Shown piece by piece: positions 9,929 through 21,900 of a stretch of 64,000 bases of DNA (position 1 is the first letter of the stretch; each line of letters begins with the position of its first letter). Position numbers and translations under genes: made by a program. The notes under the pieces are model-generated. The model saw nothing but the letters and a program-made list of their open reading frames with translations. It had not been told where the DNA came from and ran no database searches. Where the stretch lies: positions 8,742,001 through 8,806,000 of the forward strand of contig NC_059539.1 in the NCBI RefSeq assembly GCF_905220415.1, read 5' to 3'. Source of the stretch: Colias croceus. Its lineage: Eukaryota; Arthropoda; Insecta; Lepidoptera; Pieridae.

Positions 9929-12900
9929 TCAGTCCAGTGGAATCTTCTCCTTAACAATCTGAAATATAGAATTAATGGCTTTTAAAACTTGCATCTCTTA
10001 AACAAGAAATAAACTGAGACTTAGATGTTTGTACACAGTTGGTTAAAATTGAACTTATATAGGAAAACTATGATATAATTTATCGATTCCGCATGAATCC
10101 CTGTGCAAACATATCTTTAATTATTTATGGATTTTTTGACTTATGGATTTTTTTGAATTCGTCTATACGTACTTAAGATTTAACTTACCTAAATACTAAC
10201 AATGAACAAACCAAAAAAAATATGACGATTACCTAAAGTATAGGTATCAAGCAACACAACCCTCGGCTCCATACTTTCATAAATGGTTACTTTTAATTTC
10301 ATATTTGATAGGTACTAAATAAATCTTTCACTTGTTTTACCTCTGCGCACATTCCAGCATAAATAGGATCTGTATCCCATGGGCCCCTTTCTGGTAGGGG
10401 CAATGCGCGTCGGCGCAGTTCTGCCACTAATTCGCTCACTTCCATTATAGGGATAGGGTCAAGAGTACGCGCCAAGCCAGCCAAATACTCCACGTAGTGC
10501 ATCCTGTAAAAATATATGACGTAAACACACCTCAATCAGGCCTCGTTTGTAGAGGCCTTCTAATGAACCGTAGGGTCGTGGTGGTGGTCTCAACGCTGCC
10601 CGGCGTACTAGTGTTTCCAAGTCATCTACACCCAAGATTGGCATCGGGTCGATTTTCTTGTTACGCACCAACCGACTCAGATACTCCAAATAATGGTTCC
10701 TGAAAACACAACCTCTACTCACCGCCGCGTAAGCGTCTTCCTTTAACCCTGCCCATTTGACATCCATAGCTACATGCATAAAATGATATAGTGCCAATAT
10801 ATACAAGCTGATTGATTGAGCTACTTTCATTATTGTCATTATTTAAGAATTATGAAGTAAATCTCATGGAATTCCATGCCTCATCGATTATTGCCTTTTT
10901 TTTAATCAAAATTTAACAAAGTACCTATCCTTTTAGTTTACCGGCTATCGTCAAATGTAGGTATAAACTACTACACGTTGGTACTACAGGAGATGTATGT
11001 ATGGTGTATGTATTATTTGACATATCATGTAAACTTGATAAAAAAATTGTATTTCGAGTGTGTATTAAAAGTAAGATAAATAAAAAGAAAAATAATAGTC
11101 CTACTTGCAAAGTCCACCATTTTTAGGTAAAACTTCACTACCACACGTGGTGTCAATTAATCCTGTAGGTGTCTCCCTCTGTAGTTGTATAGGGCATCTT
11201 GTGTTGTTACCTTGAGGCCCTTCTGTTTCATATGTTACATTATTCATCTGTAATAATACAACATAATATTGGTATAATGTTATATTATATTCAACTAAAT
11301 AATATTGAAACTATGGGTAGTACCATACCTGCAAGAGCGTCTGTAACTCGTGAGGTTCTTTGTCACGTAAATAGAAAAGACAATTTCGCGGATGATGTGC
11401 ATGTAGACCTAATTTAGCACAATATTCACTCAATCCACATCTAGCTCCCATCATGAATGGTTTGCCGCAACCGTAACAAAATTCATATTTGCACTGGGTG
11501 CATGTGAAATGCATACATCCGCCCCTGAGAAAATATTAAAATTTTAAAGATTTACTTTATTAATTAATATACTTAATTTATATTATGTACTTACAATTAG
11601 TAAATAATAATTGAAGGAATCCTAATCTTATTATTACACAAGAATTATATTAACTTAGATATGAATTAATGAGAACTATATAACTTTTATTTAACCCTAG
11701 AACACTAACCTTATTTTTCAACGTTTAATACTAACCTTCGTCGTTTCGACTACGCTGTTTATTAGAGGGGATTTAGGGGTTTAATTAAAAAAATATATTT
11801 GTAGTTATGTTTTTATTTTAAGGACAATGTATTAATCTACATATAAAAATACTAAAATATTTATTTTAACATAGTTTTAATTAAAACAGTCATCAAAATG
11901 AGATCACAGTTTACACGCTTTATGAACATTCTTATATATTTTGAAAAATTCCGTACATATAATATATACCTCTAAATTGCTCGAAATAAACTATTAATTA
12001 CAAAAATAATATCTGGAAAATTAATTAAAAATATAATTTTGATAATAGCTTAGGATCTAAAACATTTGTGACACACATCAAGTTTGTGTTCCCCACACAA
12101 CGTTTTTTACACTTAGTGCATCTATTTTTAGGTCTACCTTTGCTTTACGGAGAGACATATAGCATATATGTTTATTTTAGTTTGCTATGGAGGCACATTA
12201 GCAGTATTAGTTTGCTCAGTCTCATTTATAACTTTCACATTATTCCTTCCTGGCATGTTTAAAATTTATGTAATTGAGTCCCACAGAGTATCAGTAATGT
12301 CACCAGTAATATCTTGAAAAAAGCGTACAGGCCCACGTGCTATGTATCTATGTTCTTTGAAGGTCTTCTGATTTGTGACCTTGACTGTTGTGATGACCAT
12401 AATATGTGTTTTTCTTTCCCAAGAAGAATGGTACGCGATGGTCTTGTAATCGCTAGGGTCAGCTGAAGTGCTAGGTGTCTCGTCTTCAATAGAACGTGGG
12501 GAGATGTATTACTACTTGCCTCATAATTTTGATCTGGAAATTGCTCTTTATTTACAGTAGAAACTTCATCATCACCCTCCGCTTCATGCCTCTTCAGCCT
12601 CAATGTGGTCTTCAGGCTTTCTCTCAGATGAATTTTCCTCATCGCTTTCAACTTCTAAAACTAACATATGAATCGTATCTAAAAAATAAAATAATAGGCA
12701 CCATTATAAAAGATAAAATAACGTAATTTTAACTTAACTAAATACAGGGTGGTTCTAAATTACGTTGACAAATTTCAAAATAATAAATTTCAAAAATAGG
12801 ACATGCTGCGTTGCTATTGTTTTTTAATTATTATTTTCACATGTTTTGGCGCCAACTTAACGTTATTTGTGAAGAGAATAAATTTAAAATTAGTCTTTTT

Positions 12901-15900
12901 TTACTATGTCTGCTCAACGAGGTGCAATAATATCCTTATTAGACTGGTAAGTGGCAGTGCGAGGTAGTGCGACTTCTCGGTATCAGTCGGCAGTTAGTTT
13001 CTTCTGCTATTAAACGCTTCTATGAGCTTGGCCATCTCGGTGACCGTCTGGGAAGAGGCAGAAAAATAACTGTGAGGACGCCTAGGATTCGACATATCGT
13101 CAAACAAAGATTGACCCGCAATTCACAAGCCGAGGTAAGAAAAATGGCTCGAGACTTAGTTGTAAGTCATTCAACGTTACAACGAGTTGTTAAAAATGAG
13201 CTCAAGTTAACAGCATACAAGCTGCGAAAAGCACAGCGGTTGGATGATAAAGATAAAAAAATACGCCTTGAAAGATGTCGCTTACTGAAAGCGCGCTCCG
13301 CTGGTAAAGCGTGGAAAAATATTTTTTTCACAGATGAAATTTTTTTTTAAATTGAGCAGTCTCATAACCGCCAAAACGATAGAGTTTACTCTTCTAGTCA
13401 CCCTGGAGCCACAGCAATTATCCCCCATCGGCAAAAACCGGATTCAGTCATGGTTTGGCGTGGCATTTGCTCAACAGGCAAAACTCCTCTCGTTTTCGTA
13501 AAAAAAGGTGTAAAAGTGAATCAAGAAATATACCGACGCGATATTTTGGAGAGTGTAGTTCTTCCTTGGAGCCAGCAGCACTTCGGTGACCAACCGTGGA
13601 CTTTTCAACAGGACTCTGCTCCATCTCACAGGGCCTCAAATGTGCAGTAGTGATGTATGGACCATTTCCCAGAGTTCATAAGTTCCAAGGAACGGCCTCC
13701 ATTTTCACCAGATCTTAATCAAATGGATTTCAGCGTATGATCAATTTAGAGGCGAAAGCCTGTGCAACTTCACACAGAAGTGTAGACGCGATGAAAGCAA
13801 CACTTACTTGTGAGTGGGACAAAATATCTGAAGAGGAGTTACGGAAAATCGTCGAAAACTTCAGAAAATGTATAAGCCTTTGTATTAAAGCTAAAGGTGG
13901 TTATTTTGAAAATAAATAGATATTTACATATTAAAATAATACTGTATTTTTATTATTTAGTAGTCACCGTTATACTGTGTAAAAGAAAAATAAAATAAAT
14001 CGTAAAATAAGTTGTCAACGTATTTTAGAGCCACCCTGTAGTACGAAAAGTTACGTTTATACTAACCTTCGTCGATGTGACGAGCCATGGTTGCTGGAAC
14101 AGCGCGTGTGGACCTGCCACGCACAAAGCACTACCGTCCATCGCAAGCGCAACGGGTTGGCTGAGATTAGCTGAAGTTAGAAAACCATACGGTCGCGCGC
14201 GTAAAAGTTATAGCGATTTTTTTGGTGACGCGTCGTCGAATCGACGAAGGGTAGTAATCTAGGGTTAAGAAGTTTTTACCTGGAAAGTGAGTATTTAAAA
14301 CGACATCGTGGACATTCTAAACCATTCTCTTTTAAATGTTGTTGGACTGCGGCAATAGAACGTTCAGGATCATTATCTTCAAGCCATGCGGCATATTGTT
14401 CGCACGTCATACCATCGTGATTCGATGACCACTGTAATATCATGAAGTTCATATTATATGTATACTTATCTGTTCTTTACAATATAAATATATTATAAAA
14501 TTTATATTATGAATCTTAGATTACAAAATAAAGTACAGATGGAGCATGACAACCGCCCGTCGCCCTTGTCAAAGAAAATACGAAATCAAAAACAAATACG
14601 TCGCTGCACCAGTGCTATAGCGCGTATAGTGTCATGCAATACGTCAAAAAGGGTTTGCAATTTTAGTAAAAAAATGCCGTCTTGTGATAATAAAACGCGG
14701 TAAAATTTGTTCCCGAAAACAAAAAAAAAGATAAAACATCGTTTCACAGGTTTTCTGTAGATTATTTGGCTGATTTATTTCTTTAATACGAATAATAATT
14801 TTACAGATATGAAGGAATACAAAACTTCAACGTATGTTGCCAGTATTTTGAAAATGAATTTGCCATTTTTATTGGTAAAACGGTAAAATGGTTAAAGGAT
14901 CTTCAGGGTAATGCTGTTGGATTTTTCGATCGTGAATGTGATTATTTGTATAGTGCACTAAAGGTTCATGATAATTATTAGATTATTTTAATAAGCATAA
15001 TACATTATTTTGTTACTTTTATAAAGCTTAAAAACGTCATAGTCGTTTTCGCTAGCGATTTAATTTATGTGAACTCCATGATGGATATGATGAAAATAAA
15101 ATGTCCCGTATTCTCGACTAGTTAATATTGAAACTTTTCTTATGTAATTTATTTAATAAAAAATTGAATACAATTATTTTGTCTATATATAACTTTAGTA
15201 GGCAGGTACTTTATGTAATAAAAGAATTTAAATAAAAATTAAAACTTGACTTCTCATTAATTATGTATATAGCCTACGTCACTACCGCCACTAACATAAT
15301 AATTCAGATCATTGCAATGAAACCTCACAACTCAAAATCGGTCCAACGGTTAATACTGCAGGGCGTGTCAAAGAAATATTATACATACATCCATAAACTC
15401 GAAAAACATAACCCTCTTTTTTCCGTAGTCGGGGAAAAATTTGGGAAATTTTTCAATATCTGGCAACATTACACGCAACACAGAAGCACCGTGTACGTAC
15501 AGTGCAGCGGCGAAATGACAGCACACATAGCTTTATTGAAAATGACGATAAATTATTCGGTTTAGTTCGGCAACGCTCCATCTGTCTTTTATTTTGTAAT
15601 CTAAGTTATGAATTATTTATTTACAGGTTTCCGACATGTCGAACAGGTAACAGACTTGCATTCGGGGCACCGCAGCTTTTTCTGCTTTGGATGTACAAAA
15701 AATCCTGACGAACATTCAACGCACCAACGGAAATTCGGATCTCGTGCAAGCGTGCGATCGCGTAGCTAAAATTTGTAAAGCGAATGATATTATTTTCTAT
15801 TAAGAAAGTAAACATTTCATACAATTTAGCAGAAAAGTACCTAATGCATTAATTTACCTTTCTCTGGAATAGTTCATGAACTTCTATTTCAAGTAGAGTT

Positions 15901-18900
15901 TTCAGTAGTATATCTAAATGAGCAAAATAATCGACCCAAGCATCTTCATCCAACATTTCCAACTCAGGTTCTTTGCAGTATGCACAAACGCAGTCTACTA
16001 TGCTCCGCTCCGTGATTTGAACTGTAAAATAATGGCGAGCACATTCTCGACAGCATCTATGAGAGCATCGTAACATTGATACCATCTGAAAAAAAAAATA
16101 TTATTCAGGATTTTTTTAATAAAGCTAAAATTTTATAAAATCAATCGTATACGGAAATCTTACTTCGTGTTCTGGGAAATGTGCAGCGCAAAGCTCACAG
16201 TACTGATTTAAATAAGCTAGTGCAGAAACAAGATCTGCACATTCGAGAGCGGCTAAAAGTGCAGTAGGAGCATCGGTTCCACGAGTAATCAATTCAACGG
16301 CAATTTGCGCTTGCTCCCAATTTTCCGTAGCACCCTCTGCTAACAGCATTCGAGCTTGTCTCTTTAAAAAAAAAAAAAAATGTATAAATTGTATCAAGTA
16401 TATACTACATATATAGTAAGAATAATATAATAATAAATAGTAATTTAAACCCTAATTACCTCTGGAGACCCTTCAGGTAATTGTATTCTAGTTAAATCAA
16501 TTAACTGTCCAGATATTCGACGCGTTGTTATTGGTGGAGGTGACGGTAACTCAGGTGTGGGCGTTATTTCTCTTTTGTCTTGTGATTGCTTTTTCTCTTC
16601 ATCAGATTCCGTATCTGTCCATTCATCTTCGGTCCGACACGTTTCCCGAAAATATTGTTCTTTTTCTTTAATTGTGGTTTTTGGTGGAGATACTTGTTTT
16701 AATTGGGGTGGCTGTGGTGCTGGATTTTTCTTTATTGTTATTGCTGATGTAGACGGTTTTACTTCAATAGTATGAGAGGAGTGTTCAGTATTTGGTATTG
16801 TTTTATTATTAAACAGTTTTGTTTGTAATTGCTTTACGCTTCCATTTTGTACGGTACCAAAATGCGTTTTGGGTGGAGCGGGCGCAGGATACTGTTTAAT
16901 AGATGTACGTCTTATAGGCAATTTAGAACCGATTGTCTTTTGATTTTTATCCACCTTTTGTTTAGTAACAGTTGTTTTAACAGGTATTGGTATATTGGAT
17001 TTAGTTATTACTGTCTGTTTTGATAAATTATTATCCATTTCTCTGTCAGTGTTCCTCTCAGCAATATCGTTGGCATTAGAGTTCTCAGCAATAGTATCCC
17101 GACTGTCATTTACTTTTTCTACAATATTTAGATCTACATATTCGTTGACCTCTTCGTCTTGATTATATGTATTAATTATTTTTTCTGACGAGTTTGCTGC
17201 CTCGGGATTCAAAGTCATATTCTCAGTTTCTAAATTGTTGTTACTATTACTGTCAACGTTTTCAATCTCATTTACAGCATTATTTGATTTAGTTTTGGTT
17301 TCTGTATTTATTATTACATGTTCTGCACATACGGCTTCAATAAAGCCTCTGTATACTGGATATTTTATTTCAGATACAACTGATTTTAACGGCGTTTCTA
17401 CTTTATAGTGTGTCAGGTACAACGTTTCCTTTGTGGGTTTATTAATTGTTTCTTTGCTATTTTTACTTTTCACAACAATTTCATTTTTAATATGTTTAGT
17501 TAAGTCATTATCGTTATTTATTTGTTCATAAATTTCATCAAATGAATTCACAACTTCATAAAAGTTGTTATTTACATCTTCTATTTTAGATAACTGCATA
17601 GGCGGGCTAGTTTCTACCGTCATGGTTTGTTCATAACGTAACGTTTGCGCTATCGAATCTAATAGTTTTATATTATTATCTTTTACATCTAAAGCGCTTT
17701 CGATATAATCCATGGCTTCTTCAAACTGTTCGGTATCTTCGGAACTAGTTAATTCTCTATTATCTATTTTTAAATTATCGCGTCTGAGTTCTTCATCGCT
17801 ACTCGTAATTTCTTTTTCATCAGATGTCAAATCCTCAGTATCATTGTCTGACTCGCTATAACTTGATTCTTGGTGTCTGGATACCTCAGAATTATTAGAA
17901 GTTGATTCAGTTTCTGCAGAATCACGAGTAGAATTTATATCATACGCAATTTCGTCTTTCATTTGTTGAATTAATTTTTGTGTATTATCAACTAAATCAC
18001 TCAGATTGTTCGATATTTGTTCTTGGGAGTTATTGGTGCCATTCTGATTTATAAAATTTGCAGAATTATTGATGTCTGACCGTATATTTTTTTCGTCCTC
18101 AACTCGAATGTTAATGTCATCACGCTCCAATTGTTTAACCGAAGTTTCCATAAATTGTGTTTGTTGAGGTGATATATCGTCATATTTTTGTACTTGCGTG
18201 TTATTTGTTTTATTAATTGTTTTATTAGCTGACTCGAAATCGTCATTCATTTTTTCTTTTAAATCAATTTTTACTGAATTATTTTTAGCTTCAATATTTG
18301 GCAATGGACTTAATCGCGTTAGAGCATTATATGCTTCGATAAAATCTTTTTCTGATTGAATAAATTCCACTAAATTTTCCTTCTGTTCTATAGAAATATC
18401 TTCAGACTTAGAATCTCCCATATTTTTATTTAAACCTTTAACTCGTAGACCTTTCAATAATAAAGTTTCTTCTATAGAAGGTATTCCAGCAAGATTTAAC
18501 AGTACTTTTAATTTATCTGCAATATCTTCTACATTTTCTTGTGTTGTTTTAAATGTTTCTTTAAGCAAGGGTTTTTGCTCAATTTCCGACATATTACTGT
18601 TTCTTATGTCCAACGGTAAATACATCCAGTCGTCATCTTGGAGATTATTTGTAGAAACGTCAAATTCGTCTGAACTGTCCTCGGCTGAAATGTAAATGTG
18701 AAAATTATGATGATGTAGCTTGGTGATACGGCGAGTCTGTTTTTATATGAAACTTTATTATTTTTTGTTTTGTTTTTCATTACCGCGGCTGCGGTGTGAC
18801 CGGTTGGAAAATGACGGAGGAGTGGCTTCATCATCAGCTCCAACAGGAGAGCCCCATACACGACCACGTAATTTTCCCTCCTCACTAACTCCAACATCAC

Positions 18901-21900
18901 CCATCTGTGAAAGGTGTGCGCGCGTATTAATGTCGTCGAAATTTAAAATCTTAATAAACAATTTCTAACTGTAGATCTAGCTACCTGCCTACGATGTCTT
19001 TCAACACACTCTGTGACAGCTGGCCACATAGCACCCCTATGTCTCGCCAGAGCTGCACGAGCTTCTAGTTCTGATACATTTATACCAGCAGCAAGTCTTG
19101 CTGCAGCTGCTCTGACACCTGCACATAAACTTGGCCATCGTTCTCTTAGCCACGATAATGGAGCTACAGGATTTTGAGCTAATGCTGCCTGTACTTCCGC
19201 CGCACTGAAGCCTAGTCTTTCAGCTTCTGACATAAGGCGAGCTAGTTCTAATCCTCTTTCCGCTTCGCGTCTAGAATTAGCGCCGGCTAACGCTTCTAAA
19301 GAACTAGCGCGATTGTTTGAAAAAGGTTCTGGTGAAGGAGCCTATAAAAAATAATGCATTTAATTATTATTGAACCTAAAATATACAACAAATTTCCATT
19401 ATTTAATCTTGAATTTACTTCTGAGCCGTATAAACTAGACCTCCGAGAAGGTCTATTTCGCCTTAAATCTAGATGAGACGCCCTTCTTGTAAGACGGCTT
19501 GTTGTACGTTTACGTTCATTCTCGCTCCACTCTGCTGCTCCAGGGCTACTATCACGTGGTTCTCTCCATTCCCATCTCCCACCGCTTGTGCGTACGCTTC
19601 GTTCGCTCTCCTGAAATTGTTACAATAATTGCTAATAAAAGTTTCTTGCTTTTGCTGTCAAATCATAAAAACTTACGTAAATTGTATTAAGTATTTAAGT
19701 ATAAGTACCAACAAAAATCTTTAGAATAGCAAATGTTTGTAAGATTTGGTGTAGTGTTTTTGTTTTATTGTTATAAAATAGCAGTAAATACATAATATGA
19801 CATCTATATTTTTCATTTCTCTATCATAATCATATAATGTTATAACCTAGTATAAGTTTTTTTCTCTTCAGAATATTATAATTTATAATAATAAGTAATA
19901 TTAACAACATCATTCAAAACTTACTCGAGTATCACTTGAAAGTGAATGCCTACTGTGCGATCTTTCTCTTCGACTGTCATCCGTAAATCGGCGCCGTGGT
20001 CGAGATCGTGTAGCCGAAGAGGGTCTATCCCATTGATTTGGAACTTCATAAGTCTTAAAAAGAAAGTTATAATTTAATATTTGAATCCTTAGATATTTTA
20101 TTTTGGGTGCGTACAACTGCTACCTCAGACATAATATGCCATTGGCTTCCCAAACAAAATCGATATGTATGGTAACATGTTATATGATATGGACGAGTAG
20201 ATTTGTCAATTGTGAGTGCGTACGATGCTTTTATTTGGCTTACCTGAGTTGAAATACTTTGGGGTGGTGGAGATGTCCCGGTATTGGAAACGTTTGTACG
20301 ACTAAATCTTGATTCCGGCTGCGTATTACTTTCTCGTGACGGCGAGATTCCAACGGACTTTTTTTGAACTCCAGTATCACATTCATTTACGGCTTTGTCT
20401 TTGGCGACAGGACTTAATCGAGGTGGTGAAGGACCCACAGATATGCTATGCTTTTTGATTCGTTCATTTTCTACTGATACATTACGGGTTTGTGTTGGTG
20501 TATTTTTATTTTCCAAAGTATTTTTTGCATTAATTTGTTTCTTTTGTACTTCTTTGGGTGGAGAAGGCCCAACGGCAATGTCATGCCGAGAATGTGTATC
20601 ATCATTATTTTGTTCTCTTGTTGGAGTTTCCAAACGATTTACCTTCGAAACTTTTATTTCTTTTGGTGGAGAAGGGCCACATCCTGTCGACACTCGCTCT
20701 TTTGCAGCACGATTTGATTTTTTGATTTCACCTGTAACAAAATTAAAGTCCGTACGGTATTTTTAACGTAACTATAAAAATTAATTCACAAACAAAAAGA
20801 CAAATTCATATTTCTTATAATGTTTTAATTTTTAAATGAATTGTGTTTATGATACTAACTTTCATTAGCGCGAGGTTCATCAACCTTTTTCTTTATTAAA
20901 GGGGCCGACGCTTTTTCCTTCATTGTTAAACTTGCCATACCATTTTTAATAGCAGCTGTTGGAATAATTTTTGGAGTGATGGTAGGAGTACGACAACACA
21001 CTGCACATACTCTGACACCTGGTTCATTAACATATGTACAATGTTCACATTGCCATGTTGCACTCGGCGGAGGTGGGGCTGGACCTAGGTCATTTTCATC
21101 ATTTTCTTTTTCGTCCGGCTTATCGCTTTCAGGTTCACTCTCAGAATCTGCATCACTGGATGGTAAAGAAGGCGAAGGAGTACGGTGTTTTGTTCGTCGT
21201 GACGCACGTGATCTCATACTCAGAGCAGGAGATGGTGCTCGTGAATTAGCTCTAGAACCAGCTCTTGAAGCAGTACGACTCTCCACTATAAGGATTAAAC
21301 ACCGGAATAAATTAAGGTAATTACTGAATTACTGCTTTTGTACATTATCTATTATTACGTTACACATAGTATAAACATTATTGTTTGTTTAAACTACTCT
21401 CAGAGTCAACATAAAAAAATCTCGACTGATTTATTAGTTTTAACTTTGTCTTAAAGAGATAAACCATTTAACCATTTTTTTAATCACCCCTACTAAAAAG
21501 CGTGGTATCACTATAATCCTTTGTGGCATCACTATACCAAATATATATAACATATATAGCTATGTATTGTAAAATAAATAATATGAAAATTGTCCTACCT
21601 CTTCGATATGGTTGTGGCGTATGCGGCACATGGGCGTGTGGGTGTGGAAGCAGTCGTGGATGAGTTGTACTTCCTGGTGGATAACAACATGCCTGAGGCC
21701 ATGGTCCTTGCCCTCCCCATGTATGTTCTAAATTAGCACAACTACCGTAATGCCAAGGATTTTGCTGATATGGAGGATAACCGGCTGGCCCTCCTAATTC
21801 CATCACTGAAGCTCCACGTCTTAATGGACGTCCCCAGTTCTGAGCATGAAGGTTTTCTTGACCATCCCAGTGTTCGATATGTTGAGGCTATATTGAAAAT

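Larger units (their letters stand above)
11695..14264 (-). mobile_element. piggyBac-like element with nested mariner
   Basis: The ends CCCTAGA and TCTAGGG are flanked by TTAA at 11691-11694 and 14265-14268, the signature of piggyBac insertion. Inside the termini, CTAACCTTCGTCG-type subterminal repeats recur in both orientations. On the minus strand about 12680-12060 there are decayed frames compatible with piggyBac: an acidic N-terminal stretch and a Cys-rich tail (RCTKCKKRC). Most of the catalytic part is missing. It lies in the LUBEL intron 11525-14279, and a mariner has inserted into it. Termini are strong evidence; the protein remnants are weak. Confidence 0.75.

Noticed and set aside
10459..10839. 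126-codon minus-strand frame read as one exon
   Set aside because: It runs through the AG acceptor of LUBEL exon A and past its donor; only the 10531-10699 part matches HOIP.
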